Shown here: piece by piece, positions 23,910 to 35,419 of the stretch
Layout of the letters: the number at the start of each line of letters is the position of its first letter
Numbering within the stretch: position 1 is the stretch's first letter
Source: Erodium maritimum
Lineage: Eukaryota; Streptophyta; Magnoliopsida; Geraniales; Geraniaceae
NCBI GenBank assembly: GCA_963921825.1
Contig: OY997591.1
Location: 20,517,515-20,581,514, forward strand
Reading direction: 5' to 3'
DNA length: 64,000 nt
Notes under the pieces: model-generated
The model's input: the letters and a program-made list of their open reading frames with translations, nothing else
The model's database searches: none
What the model was told of the DNA's origin: nothing
Position numbers and translations under genes: made by a program

Positions 23910-24523
23910 AATAAAGGATTAGTTTTTTTTTTATGCTGGTCAACGGTCAACGCGCGTGTACTGCACGCGGTCAGCGAGAGGGCGCGTGTGGAGCGCGTGG
24001 CAGCGAGATGGATTCTGGCGCGTGTAGTGCACGCGCCTTCTTCGTTGCTTCTTCGTTGCAGGTACGGCGATCGTGTCTTCGCGAGGTGCTGTCGGCGGCG
24101 ATGGTTGCGTTGCTTTTCCGGCGTGGGTCGTGACACGGAGAGAAGCAGATTGTCAGGTGCGAGGAGTGGCGGCGGCGTGACCGGTCGGGGTCGTCCGAGA
24201 TCTCCTCGCCGGTGGCTGCGGTGCTTCGCCGGCGTGCTTCGTCTGCAGTGCTTCGTCGGCGTGGGTCGATGTGGGAGCAGCAGCGACGTGAGAGCAGCAG
24301 TGACGTGGGAGCAGCAGCGGCGTGGTATAGCGGCTTGGTTTGACCACGACGTCGGTGTTTGTCGAAACTGGTTCGGACGTAGGCGAGAACCACAGCTTGG
24401 CTGGACAACGGAGCTTGCCGTTGAGTCGCAGCAGCGAACAGATCTACGACGTGCGGCGACAGCGGCGGCGGCGTGCGTCTACGGCGGTTGAAGCGGAAGC
24501 GGAAGTAATATTAGAGCGATAGA
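23910..24523 (-). other. GC-rich leader of the copia element
   Basis: About 600 bp between the primer-binding site and the zinc knuckle, much richer in GC than the rest of the element and built on GGCGGCGTG/GCAGCAG motifs. At its element-downstream edge is GTTTTATTTTCAG|G (AG at 23892-23893), a good splice-acceptor shape. Arg/Ala-rich open frames here look like composition artefacts. Confidence 0.6.
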
Positions 24524-24536
24524 GGCTCTGATACCA
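24524..24536 (-). other. Primer-binding site, tRNA-iMet type (copia)
   Basis: The sense strand reads TGGTATCAGAGCC, directly next to the 5' LTR. Confidence 0.95.
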
Positions 24537-24676
24537 TGATAACAATTGTGTAATTGTATTGAAATTGATGAATAATACATACAATATACATGTGTATATA
24601 TAGTGGTAGGGTTTCCTAAACCCGATGCTAACTCTAACGAGCCACATGAGCTGGGCCTATACAACATATTCTAACA
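24537..24676 (-). repeat. Copia 5' LTR
   Basis: 140 bp, differing from the 3' LTR at two positions. Confidence 0.95.
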
Positions 24677-24681
24677 TTGTC

Positions 24682-25249
24682 GACTAACTGTGGTGAGCTG
24701 GATTCTTCATCACCTTAGGCTTTGACCGACCATTAACACGTGTGCACATCCCACAATCATCGTTTCCTTACACCAAGAAGGTCTAATAAACTCCCAATTC
24801 AGATTGTGAAAGACCACCAACAGAGTACCCCTAGTTAGGCGTATTGTCTTGGGATGTAGATGCACTAACTTATATTGGTGTATACCAAACACAAATGTGG
24901 ACAGCGTGACCAGTAAGATAAGAAGCAAGTTGGTCAAAATATATTGATGGCCTGAACGAATTCAGATATGGGGAGATGCTCGATACTCGATTGGATGAAA
25001 CTGAGTTTGTCGCTCCTTGCATACGCCGACCAAATCATCCTTATTCTCTTTCTAGAATTATATAGGACAAGTGGAAAATGTTAAAGGTGTTCAAATCAAA
25101 CTGACATGCTTAATGATCTGCCTTATTCGTAATACATTTGAAACCCGTTAATGGATAGTACGTCGGTATCCTGATTTAAAGATCCAATTTAGTATTTATC
25201 TACGTGGATTGCAAATCTAGACTTGGAAAGCAAACACATTAATTTTATA
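24682..25249. other. Unassigned sequence between copia and retroposon 1
   Basis: A minus-strand open frame of 75 codons (24710-24937) has no recognisable domain. The rest is AT-rich with nothing to call. Confidence 0.5.
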
Positions 25250-25267
25250 TAACCCCAATCCATTATT

Positions 25268-26573
25268 TTTTTTGATCAGCAAGTTTTTTTTTATATAAAA
25301 ATCCAACGATTACAAATTATAATCGAAGGAAAAGGGTCAAGCCCTCGTTACAACAACCCAAAAGGGCAAACCTGTGAAACAAACAATTACAAGGTCAAAA
25401 CCTATATGTCTAGCGTTAAGCACTACCGAACCTACAGAATTCTACAACCAGAGTACTTGAACAACAAATCAAACCATAACAACCATCCCAAACACTGGGA
25501 TGAACCAGGGTCTACAAACCTAGAAAAGGAAAACAGGAAGCTAAACAAACAAATGGCCAACACTACAGACCAACACAACAACTGACAATGGACAACAACA
25601 ATACCCCCAGCCAACAAAGGCTCAAACAGAAAAGAAAATAAAAGACAAGGCCCAAAACGGACTAAACCACAAAAAAGTAGCCGAAGAACAGTCGAAACAG
25701 CAACCTCGACAGGTGACGCCTCCAAGGCTTCGGCTCCGGAATCAGAAGACCCGAGCCCCTCCCAACCCTAGCCCACAACATGCATCAGCTTCAAACAAGG
25801 CAAAAAAGCCGAACAACTCACGGCGGCCAGCACCGAAACACACGTGAGACCCCAGCCACCAACTTGGCTGAGGAGGGGAAGAGATGCAGTGAGCGCGGCT
25901 AAGGTAGGAAGAGGGAGAGCGAAGTGAACCGAAAACGGGGCCCTCCAAGTCGCCGGCGGCCAGCACCCGAAACCAACGACCCACCCACCCAAAAGCAGAT
26001 CTGGAGAAAAGCAACGGAACAAGCGCAGAACCCGACCAGAAACCGTCCAAAGACCCATCTCCGCCGGGAAAGTAAACCCCCAAACTCCAAAAACCAGATC
26101 TGACCACAAGCCCGAAGGCGAACCACCAACTCGGAAAATCGAGAGGCCCCGACCTAAACATGGTCGGGAAAAGGTAGATCTGACTACGAAGTGAGAGGAG
26201 AGAACAAACCTTTAGGAGACGAATCGAACCCGCAAGCCCGCTCCTTTCGAAGGCGAAGATACGCCTCCGCGCCGGAGGCCAGCACCTAAGCCAGCGAACA
26301 CCGATGAAGTAAACCCCACGGAGATAGAGGAAGCGAGAAGCCGGGGCGGACGACGGGACGAACCCGACTGAGAACAGTAAAACGGAGGCCAGATCTGAGG
26401 AGAACCCGGAGTAGAAGGAGGGAGAAGAGGGAAGGAGACACCGCCAGCGACCTCCAACGGAGGGGATCGCCGGCGGTGGAAACAAGGTGGGCGACGACAA
26501 GAAACTAGGGTTGAAGGGTTGGGTGTTTCTAGAGAGAAGGCAGAGCCTCTCTCTCTAGAACAGGATTAATTCT
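25268..26573 (-). mobile_element. Non-LTR retroposon 1, A-tailed, 18-bp target duplication
   Basis: The unit is bracketed by perfect 18-bp repeats TAACCCCAATCCATTATT (25250-25267 and 26574-26591). In minus-strand sense it starts with a CT-rich leader and ends in an A-rich tail, the hallmarks of target-primed insertion. One minus-strand frame of 252 codons (25742-26500) spans most of it but contains no LINE domain; it is Phe/Ser/Gly/Leu-rich. The motif CGGCGGCCAGCACC (plus strand) occurs near 25,823 and 25,962, with a variant near 26,276, and again in retroposon 2. It is probably a non-autonomous partner of a LINE. It carries neither endonuclease nor reverse transcriptase. Confidence 0.85.
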
Positions 26574-26591
26574 TAACCCCAATCCATTATT

Positions 26592-27706
26592 AAGCCAATT
26601 ATTTGTGAACCCCAACCCAATTATGTCAACATTTAACTTTCATTTTTGAATGTACAAGCTCTAAAGTCTGCCTTTATCTCTTTGTTTAAGAGACAGGATG
26701 CAAAAAAACTCACGAATAACTGGTATTACCTTGTTCTATTCTCTTTCTATTTCTCTCTTTCGTTCTTTTTTTTCTCTTCTTCCAACGGTTCATCTAAAAT
26801 CTAAACCTTATCTTTTAAGTCCCATCAAGGTTTCGATCTTAGCCACGCCAGGCTTTGATCTCTTCTTTCTTGCTCGATCTTCGGTGCCCTGACCACCTTG
26901 TGTTCCTATGCCAAAAAATTCATGCGAGACTCTAACGCCTTTCATATCAATGGATCTTCTCTTCTCAACCCTAGATCGACGTCACATCTATTCAACTACA
27001 ATACCCACGAGGGCGAGTTCACATGGTTTTCTGATGAACATGCCAACCTTCTCGAAGTTGGATGACGATGACAAGAAATTACTATTTTCACATATAAACA
27101 TAAGTATATTACATTTGTTTACGCGAGTGTATTATTTAGACTGCTTATATACTTATTAACATCTTCCTTTTACGCATCGCATTTACGAATGTAAGTGCCG
27201 AGAAAGCCATTATAGGCTTCTCGAGTGGATAATGGAATTGACGTCAAGTCGCTTTAGAGAGTGAAAGCACGACATCAAAATCTGGTATGACAAGTGAGAT
27301 GAGAGCCACAAAATCATCGACATCCTGAATCCGGAGGTCCCGATGCCACTTGAGTTCATTCACTGTCAGGACGAGTTCAAATGGCTTCGTGTGTACTTCC
27401 ATTCGAAAAAAATTCAGTAAGTGCAGATACTTTACGCATTCCATACTATACATGTTACTTTTTTCTTCCTACTGACATGTTTTGCAAAAAAAAAATTGAA
27501 TGCCTTAGCAAATGTGGAAAAGAAATACTCGGGGGCAGAACCCTCTCACTCACCACGACAAGTCGCTGATCGGGCTCTCAAATTTTTTTAAAATTCCTTG
27601 GCTATGCACTGTGACGATTATATCCATGCATACCACAAACATGTTGATCTGGAATAAAATAACATTGCAAAAATGGCATGCCTTCTATTTAATAAAAGTA
27701 TTGTAT
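26592..27706. other. Unassigned stretch left of the Mutator-like MITE
   Basis: Short plus-strand frames only. The segment at 27,330-27,410 encodes PLEFIHCQDEFKWLRVYF and is followed by a GTAAGT donor-like site at about 27,418, so it could be a decayed exon of a transposase or host gene. I cannot assign it. Confidence 0.3.
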
Positions 27707-28178
27707 TTTAATAAAGGGTTAAATATCGAAACTTACTCTTAAGTATTGGTCACGAACACTACACTACCAAACGTTTTAAAATGACTAATGCACTACCTTA
27801 AGTATTGGTCACACGATTTTATTTGTAAAAATGGACGGAATAATCCATTCTGTTAGTCATATGACCTCAAATGTCATATAATGGATGGTAAAATGACATT
27901 TTTTGTCACGCCCCAAATCCGATTTTGACCGGACTCGAGACGTGACTCAAGGATGAAGCAATTGTAATACTGAAAGGACATAAAACCAATAAAAATCATC
28001 TAACTTTAATTCAACCAAATACCTCAACTAACAACTTATAATAAAATCTCTACAAAAGGTTCACAAAAATTAATATTAATCCTTTAACAAGTTCATGACC
28101 ACAAAATACGACCAACGCCTCTAAGCACCCGGACCCCAGAAGCTCCCGAGCCTCGAGTCCACTAATCATCACGTAATC

Positions 28179-28220
28179 CTGTAAAACAGTCATAAACAAA
28201 TAGGGGTGAACTTACACTCA
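28179..28220 (-). promoter_or_regulatory. GNRA-loop hairpin and 3'-splice-site-like module, LTR D
   Basis: In sense, TGAGT-GTAA-GTTCA (28207-28220) pairs through two G-U wobbles, so only the sense RNA can form the full stem. TTTATGACTGTTTTACAG|G follows. Confidence 0.5.
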
Positions 28221-28699
28221 GTAGGGAAAATGCATAACTAGGCATGCTTTTAGTTTAACAATTAGGGTTTCTCCATTTTAGTTCAAATCTCAGATACGAA
28301 GAAATGTGGGAGTAAACCGAGTGTTCAACGATTTCAAGGAGTCGACAACAATCATAGGGAAATAAAGGAATCAATGCATTTGTTAAATAATCAAAGAGGG
28401 ATAAAGTGTTCGATAAATGCCGTGGGACATGAAGTCGCCACCCTCCGATCCACAATACTCGTTGTGTCATGTCGTATTTTCTCTCGGTCCAAAGGAGACG
28501 CATGCCATCACAAAGACGTTTAACGTCGGGAATACCGGTAACAACCCCTGAGGGCGCTTATCGTCGAGATTCCCGGAAACGTCTTCAAAGGACCATATGT
28601 CATAGGAAACCAAGGTAATACTCCCGCAGGACGCATACGCTTGGGTGAAATAACAAGAAATCAATCCCCGTAGGGTAAACCATCCAATTGCCCCGCAGG

Positions 28700-29120
28700 G
28701 ACCAATAATACCCACACCGGAATCCTCCACGGTGTAGGTTCAACGACCAATGCCCCGTAGGGTCCAACAACACTCCGCACCGGAATCCTCCACGGTGTAT
28801 ATCCACAATCAATGCCCTGCAGGGTAAACCATTCTCTGCACCGGAATCCTTCACGGTGTATATCCAATAACCAATGCCCCGCAGGGTAAACCATTCTCTG
28901 CACCAGAATCCTCCACGGTGTATATCCAATAACCAATGCCCTGCAGGGTAAACCATTCTCTGCACCGGAATCCTCCACGGTGTATATCCAATAACCAATG
29001 CCTCGCAGGGTAAACCATTCCCCACACCGGAATCCTCAACGGTGTGGGTACCATACCAAATCACCATTAATCATTCCCGTAAACCATCCCCACACCGGAA
29101 TCCTCAACGGTGTGGGTACC
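28700..29120. repeat. 62-bp minisatellite in LTR D
   Basis: About six units built on CACCGGAATCCTCCACGGTG and CCTGCAGGGTAAACCATTC. The CACCGGAATCCT element recurs every 62 bp from about 28,778 to 28,964 and slightly less regularly outside. Confidence 0.88.
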
Positions 29121-31186
29121 CTAACCAGTATCCCGCAAAATCTATCAAACAAATCCCCGCAGGGTCTACCAATCAAACTCAGAAAGTCACAGATTCATCA
29201 ATACACACCACACGGGATTCATACCCACAATTACACTTACCATCATACTTACCATTTGCACTCCACCGGTCAATCGATCACCTGATCGTGCCTCCTTGGC
29301 ACAACCAGTCATACTCGATCAACCATTCAATCTTTTAAGCATTCAATCAATCAACATTCAAAGATTCAAGTATGCATTCGATCATTCAAGCGCTCAAGCA
29401 TGTATTCAATCTAGTTTCATTAGACTCTTGATTATCCTAATGACTAGCAACAAGCATGTGAAGCTAACACAACTAATCCGAGAGCTCATCACGGCCTCTC
29501 TACCAGTAAATCAATTCCCAAGTATTGAAAGTGAGTTACACTAGTGATTCTCATCCTAAGCATGCTTGCTAGACACATCCGGTTATTAGTAATTGAAAGA
29601 CATTTATTCTAGTTATTCGCATCCTATATGCAATTCTAGGACCTTTCCGGTTTTATTAACCTAATAGGCATACTAGTAATGAAATACCCGAGTAGTTAGG
29701 ACTTTCCCTACCTTGTGGTCTTCCTCTGAATACTCTGCTGAAAGTCGATTAGCCTCTCCTCCGTTCTTCACACGGGTTCCAGAGTGGTCTTCATCTTGTC
29801 GGCAAAGTCCAATCTCTTGGGCGAAGTCCAATCTGAGTTTAACAGATAAAGGTCCAATCAGTCCCGGTATTTGTCCGAGGGTCCTCTGAATTGTACAATT
29901 CGACTTTTAATCGTCCAAATTAAATTAATTAAATAATTAAGAAATCTGATTTTAAAATAATTAAATCTGTGAACCGGTTCGACCCGGATCCGAGCCCAAA
30001 CCCGGTCCAGACCCGGTCCAGACCTGACCTGACCCGGTCTGTCGGACTTGGGCCTGTCTAGGGTTCGGCCCGAGATCCAGGTGAACCAGGCCAGTCCTAA
30101 GGCCCGTTCCAACATTCCGGCCCAAGGCTCGCTTGGTCTGGTTCCAGCCGGAGACGAAGCGAGCCTCGCAAGATCGAGCTCTACTCCGGCGAAGAGAGGC
30201 TTCATGGTTCCTGATGACGGTGAAAAGGAGCTCAGAGGAGGGGGGGAAGAGACGGCCGGGGTGGTGCCAGGACTGTGTCGTGGACGGGACGAGTGAGATG
30301 AAGCCCGTCACGCCACTCACCGCTTCTCTGTCGTAGATCTGACGAAGGAGCAAGCTCGCCGGCGTGAGGTGATGCGATGTCGGGGTTCGAACGAAGGGAG
30401 GAGGATTGGGCAAGGATAACGAGGCTGAGACGTTGATTACCTGTGTTGAAACCCTTTTCATCGGCGCGACGTGGGTCGGTTCTGGAAGAGAAGGATCGAG
30501 TGTAGGTTCCGGCGGCGGCACAGTTCAGATCTGGTTCAAGTTGTCGCCCGACGTCGCGGCTGTAATGGGCATGGCGAGGATTCGACTGGAGATCGTGAGC
30601 GGGACGCGTGAAGCTCGGTCGGCGATGGATGAAACCGAGAGGGAGAGAAGGGAAGATCGATGGCGAGAGAGCGAGGAGGAAAGGGGATCTGAAGAGAGGC
30701 GGTTGTCCTCGAAGTTTGTGCGCGTTCTATCGAAGAAGAGAAATAGTGGTCTTAGGGTTGGAGTCGTGGGCTTAGGCCCAAAGTGATGATGCGTGTGGGT
30801 TCGGGCCAAACCAGGCTGGCCCAGTCAGCTTGGTCCAATCCATTTCTGTGGCTTAGGCCCAAAATGTACGGGGTGGTTCGTACATCTTTTCCTTAATTAT
30901 TTGACCTATATACGTTTTATAAGTAACATTATCATTGTACCCTCGTTATTGTTCCTTATAAAATGTATAGAGATCAAATACTTAAGGGGGAAAATGTCAA
31001 TTTACCATCCATTATATGACACTTGAGGTCATATGACTAACATAATGGAATATTTCGTTCATTTTTACTAACAAAATCGTGTGACTATAACTTCAGGTAG
31101 TGCATTTGTTATTTTGAAACGTTGAATAATGTAGTGTTCGTGACCAATACTTAAGAGTAAGTTTCAATATTTAACCCTTAAATAAA

Positions 31187-32391
31187 GTATATTTTGAATC
31201 AATACGTATTGTTCTGAGGCGATGTGGTTTTATGGTAAATTAGTGATATGACAAAGAAATAATGCTTTGTTTTGTTTCACTGTTAGTTGATTTAAATTTA
31301 TCTGACTTTGGGTTCTGTGGATTGTTGAAATCTGTAGAATTGATGAATAAATGTATGAAGGGGGTTCTTCTTGGCTTGTAACGTTATTGAGAATTAATGT
31401 TGAATTTTCTTGGTTTTATGTCTTATGTATATATTTGGCTTGGGAACAACACAAATTAGAAAGAAAAAAAACAATATCTTTATTGTTGTTTAAGTTCTGT
31501 TTTCATGTTACCTTTATTTGTTTTCTATATCAGGTTTTTTAACCTCATTGTAAATTCATGTTGTATCACAGATAAAGGCCATAAAGTTTATGTTGGACGC
31601 TCTAAAGAAATACAATGTGTCGCAGGTGACTGAATGCGAGTATTCATCCTCATTCGTTGTCAAGCCAATGACTCTAGAGCAAGGGGTGCCCCTCATCCAG
31701 TTGGTCTCAAGCAAAAACATATGGGACGAATGCAGTCGAGCCTTGGGAATGTGGTGAAACTCCCAACAATAAGGAAGATGGTGAAGCTCCCAATAGTGCG
31801 GAAGATGAATGGTGGTGCTTGCACGAACACGAGATCCGGAAAATCCTCTAAGGAGCTACAAGAGCTGAAGGTTCGCCTTATTGAGCAACAACCACATATC
31901 TCCCAAATGGAGGAATAAGTATAACGTATACAAAGGGAGGAAGCCTTGCACAAATAGATGAAGGAAGCCTTGCGCAAACAGATGGATGAATTAATCACAC
32001 AAGAAAGAGCCGTCTTACAAGCCTCTCTTGCAAACATGATAAAGGCGTACTTTGACTCATGGATGCACACCCAAGCATCCCCCGGCCCGTCATTTATCAT
32101 CCACCCCCGTCGTAGTATTGTAATTTCTAAACGTTTCAAAAACTTTTGTTTGTATAATTTGACAACTTTATTTGTGTGCCTGTTGAACAAGTGGTTGCTT
32201 GTATAATGTTTTAAACATTATTTTCACTGCTTGTGTTCATAGATTGCTTGATTGTCATCATAGTTTGTATATGTAGGTAATATGCATGTTCGGGTGAAAG
32301 AATTGCAAATATATGTTTTTTGAATCTGGAACTTAGCTTGTCAAACGGACACATCTAACCATTAGCAACGTCAAAAACCCATTGGTTAACG
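31187..32391 (+). pseudogene. Remnant encoding a coiled-coil segment, possibly CACTA-type Transposase_24
   Basis: Plus-strand frames at 31634-31918 and 31958-32206 encode SSKELQELKVRLIEQQPHIS and EALRKQMDELITQERAVL, a charged coiled coil like the C-terminal part of plant CACTA accessory proteins. CACAG and GCAG acceptor-like sites precede it (31,570 and 31,624). There are stops between the pieces, so it is decayed. A CACTA terminus lies just downstream at 32395, but its orientation does not make it the end of this unit. The family call is tentative. Confidence 0.35.
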
Positions 32392-32394
32392 AAT

Positions 32395-32680
32395 CACTAC
32401 AACAATGGATACACTCTTTGGTGTGATAGACACTTTAGTGATGGATACCACCCGTCTGTGCGATATATACTTTAGTGAAAGATGGGGAGGCCTCAATGAA
32501 CGTCGATGTGATCACAACTTACGCTACAGATACCATCCGTCGGTGTGATAGACACTTCAATGATGGATACCACCCGTTGTTGGGGTGGCCTCAGTGGACG
32601 CCGACGTGGTCACAACTTATGCTATAAATTTCATACATCGTTGTGTTGAAACTTCAGTCACACAAAATGACGGTATTTCG
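32395..32680 (+). mobile_element. CACTA (En/Spm-type) left terminus with subterminal repeats
   Basis: CACTACAACAA at 32395 has the classic CACTA end sequence. Inside it are paired short repeats: GGTGTGATAGACACT at 32420 and 32542, and ATGGATACCACCCGT at 32441 and 32563, as expected of transposase-binding subterminal repeats. AAT (32392-32394) would be the 3-bp target duplication. I find no matching right end, so the extent is a minimum. Confidence 0.5.
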
Positions 32681-32943
32681 TTGTTGGTGGAGACGAAATG
32701 ACGGCGGCTCGTAGGCGGTTCACAGACGTTTGGGTGCTGTCAGAGAGGGCATCGATAAGCTTACCATCGACCCTAACCGCCAGATGTTGGAAAATTGTAA
32801 AGAAAATAGCTTTATCCGCCGGTCCTTTAATCTGTTATTGGGGATTACACACTGTTCATACTGATTGATTAGAAAATTTTAATAATTTTGTATTCGAACA
32901 ACCCAAATAAACAACCTATACGAACGATACGAAGATGCTCTTA

Positions 32944-33262
32944 GAGCATCCACAACCATCTCACCGGCAGCTGGCGAGATGGTGCTAGCGGGGAGAATAA
33001 AAAACTATTTTTGTTGTCTTATAGCTATCTCTCCCAGTCAGCGAGCTACAATGGAAAAACCTTTTTGTTAGCTTATAGTAACCCCTTTTATTCACATTTT
33101 TGCTCCCCGACAGCGATAAGTGCCGGCCTTAAGCTCTCAGCCAGCACTCCCCGCCAGCGAACTCCCCGCCTGCTCCCCGCCTGCTCCCCGCCAGCTCCCA
33201 GCCAGTTCCTCGCCAGTGTTTTCTCCCCGCCAACACCTTACCGTCCACGGTTGTGGATGCTC
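32944..33262. mobile_element. Tourist-like (PIF/Harbinger) MITE
   Basis: A 319-bp unit with inverted ends GAGCATCCACAACC...GGTTGTGGATGCTC and TTA on both sides (32941-32943, 33263-33265), the PIF/Harbinger target preference. Its right half (33,130-33,240) contains CTCCCCGCCAGC-type tandem repeats. There is no coding capacity. Confidence 0.85.
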
Positions 33263-33597
33263 TTATATACATTTGAAAAAGCTGGTCACCAGCAATTACA
33301 TCAACCGCAACAATGTCGAACTTCCTCTCTGCCCCGATCACAAGTTTCGCATACCAGTGAAGTTGGGTGACATCATCATCAATCTCACTGGTCATTTTTT
33401 TATTTGAAGAGTGAACTTTCAGCTTGCACCTGTCATCATGTTTTGTCTGTATTTGAAGGCACTTGTCTTTTTTTTTTCTTCAGCAAAGCATATATAAATT
33501 AAACCTCTCTCAAGGAGGAAGAGGAGTACAACTAAGAGAGTCTAGCTACAGACTCTCCAACAAAAAAGATCACAACGGCTACAGCCATGGTAGCATG

Positions 33598-33875
33598 AAA
33601 GGGTACGCAAACCCTGATGATGAGTGGGTACGCAGACCCTAATGATGAGTGGGTACGCAGACCCTGATGATGAATGGGTACGCAGACCCTGATGACGAAT
33701 GGGTACGCAGACCCTGATGACGAATGGGTACGCAGACCCTGATGTAGTGAAATGAATGGGTACGCAGACCCAGATGAAGTGAAATGAATGGGTACGCAGA
33801 CCCTGAAATGAATGGGTACGCAGACCCTGAAATGAATGGGTACGCAGACCCTGAAATGAAAGGGTACGCAGACCC
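33598..33875. repeat. Minisatellite, GGGTACGCAGACCCTGA unit
   Basis: About a dozen units of mostly 24-27 bp. A perfect 24-bp subset (33,784-33,876) encodes the octapeptide MNGYADPE on the plus strand. All units share GGGTACGCAGACCC, itself a near inverted repeat (GGGT...ACCC). Confidence 0.92.
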
Positions 33876-35402
33876 TGAAGCCCCACCTCGGGGAAACCAC
33901 ATGAATAAAAGGTCTAAAAAACCAAGAAAATCCGACCATGAAGAACATAAAACTGATAAAACCCAATCGACCACTAAAGTAATAAAATCACCCTGTCTCA
34001 TCAGAATCCACAACCTCACACAAAGTCTGGAAGATGAACCTGACAAGTCGGCGGCCAGCACCGCGAACGACAGAGACAGGTCGGAGGGTAAAACCCAGCC
34101 GAACACAATAAACCCGAAATGAAATCTAAAGGTAAACAGCCAAAGGCACTAAGGCCAAATTACTCGCCGGCGGCCAACACCTTAAACCGACGAGTCCTAA
34201 CCACAAAAGTGGAAGGAAGCAGCAGAAAACCAAACAGATAACAATAGAGGGACAATGCGGGGACACAAAACTTTAACTGAAGATAAAGGGAATCAGAATC
34301 AATACCACGACGATCCGCAAGATCCACGACGATCTACTTCCCGGAGGATGAAGAAGCGCGTCCCACGACCAGATCTGAAACGAAACGACGGGCACCAAAC
34401 GAATCAGCAGACGCGCCTAGATCAGCACCACAACGATCAACTCCCTAACGGGTGAAGAAACGCGTCCCACGACCAGTAATGAAGCTAGACACCTCTTAAA
34501 GATACGAATGAAACACCATCGAAATCACCGCTGGAAGCAAATCTACAGCAGTGTCGGGAACTCCGGAGGCCTACACCAATATCCAGACCGAACACCTTGA
34601 GATTGCTACCACCGATCCAGAATACCGGCCACAAAGGCCGGATCTGGGATGACACGACGGAAAAGACGGAAATAACAAAGGCGTTCCGTCAGCAAAGTCC
34701 CACTCTAGCACAGACGAGCTCCAGCTGGAACCAACCAAGACAGAGGCGAACATCACAACCGGCGATCGAACACCGGGCAGGCCACTCCGACAATATTCCG
34801 GCAAGACTCCGGCGAAGGAAGGAGCCTCTTCTCCGGCAAGAGTAGATCTGGTTCTCACCGGAGAAGAGCAGCCACGACCCAGCTGTTCCGGCGACCAGAG
34901 AAGCCTCCACACCAGATCTGACCGGATAAAGAGCATCACCGGCCACAACCTGCACGGTCCGGCGACTGAGCAGCAGCATCCCCACCCACGACCACTTCCG
35001 GCACACTGCAACCCAGCCCACTTCTGGCACGCTTCGGCGACAGAGCATCAGCGTCCCAAGATCTGGCTCTGGCGACTGCACATAGCATCCCAACCCACTT
35101 CCGACACGCTCCGGCGATAGAGATCAGCGTCCCAAGGTCCGGCTAGACCCGGAAACGACCTTCCCGGCTTCAGATCCGACACCACCGGGACGAGTCCGGC
35201 CGCCCCAAAATCAACCGGGCACGCATCAAAGCAAATCTCTGAGCAGATCTCCGGCGACCAACCTCCATCCCAACTCGAGCCAACACGTCCGGCGACGAGG
35301 CGACGAGCTTCACGCCGGGGCTGGCCTCAGAAACGCAAAGCAAAATCGGAGAAGCCACAGAGGATGAAAAGGAAGAAGATGGAAGGAAAAGAAGAGGGAA
35401 AA

Positions 35403-35419
35403 GGGGGGGGGGGGGGGGG
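35403..35419. repeat. 17-base G run
   Basis: An uninterrupted poly-G tract in retroposon 2. Its length may be affected by sequencing error. Confidence 0.9.

Larger units (their letters stand above)
20556..24676 (-). mobile_element. Ty1/copia LTR retrotransposon, end to end
   Basis: A 4121-bp element with 140-bp LTRs (20556-20695 and 24537-24676), an exact 5-bp target duplication TTGTC (20551-20555 and 24677-24681), an iMet primer-binding site at the right LTR and a polypurine tract at the left LTR. Domain order on the minus strand is zinc knuckle, protease, integrase, reverse transcriptase, RNase H, the Ty1/copia order. The two LTRs differ at 2 of 140 positions. At an assumed 1.3e-8 substitutions per site per year that is about half a million years, with wide error. 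Structurally whole at its ends, but its coding part is broken in roughly four places. The short LTR and size suggest an Ale-like lineage; that assignment is tentative. Confidence 0.95.
27904..30884 (-). repeat. Tekay-type solo LTR (D), 2981 bp
   Basis: In its sense it starts TGTACGAACCACCCC and ends GGGGCGTGACA. It is nested at the inner edge of the left inverted repeat of the MITE. Flanking 5-mers are TTTTT and TCTTT (4 of 5). It contains an ACCCGGTCC-rich block (about 29,980-30,050), a 62-bp-period minisatellite (28,700-29,120) and the GNRA-hairpin/acceptor-like module (about 28,179-28,220). Open frames on both strands follow from the repeats. Confidence 0.88.
27716..31177. mobile_element. 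Mutator-like MITE with long terminal inverted repeats, split by solo LTR D
   Basis: The ends are inverted repeats of about 188 bp (27716-27903 and 30991-31177), starting GGGTTAAATATCGAAACTTA and ending in its complement. They are bracketed by 9-mers TTTAATAAA (27707-27715) and TTAAATAAA (31178-31186), matching 8 of 9, the Mutator-type duplication length. Without the nested LTR (27904-30884) the element is about 480 bp. It has no transposase and is non-autonomous. Confidence 0.85.

Noticed and set aside
23971-24408. 145-codon Arg/Ala/Ser-rich frame as copia capsid
   Set aside because: No similarity to copia gag; explained by GC-rich repeats of the leader.
24524-24536. TGGTATCAGAGCC as part of a tRNA gene
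   Set aside because: It directly adjoins an LTR and is the standard primer-binding site; no cloverleaf around it. The same applies to 4586-4598.
25742-26500. 252-codon minus-strand frame as a host gene
   Set aside because: It is wholly inside a retroposon with exact target duplications and has no known domain; composition explains its length.
28700-29120. Regular 62-bp direct repeats as a CRISPR array
   Set aside because: This is a plant LTR; units are head-to-tail without unique spacers and sit inside a solo LTR with defined ends.
33598-33875. Short evenly spaced repeats as a CRISPR array or repeat protein gene
   Set aside because: No spacers and no cas genes; reading is open in several frames because of unit length, and it is within a retroposon.
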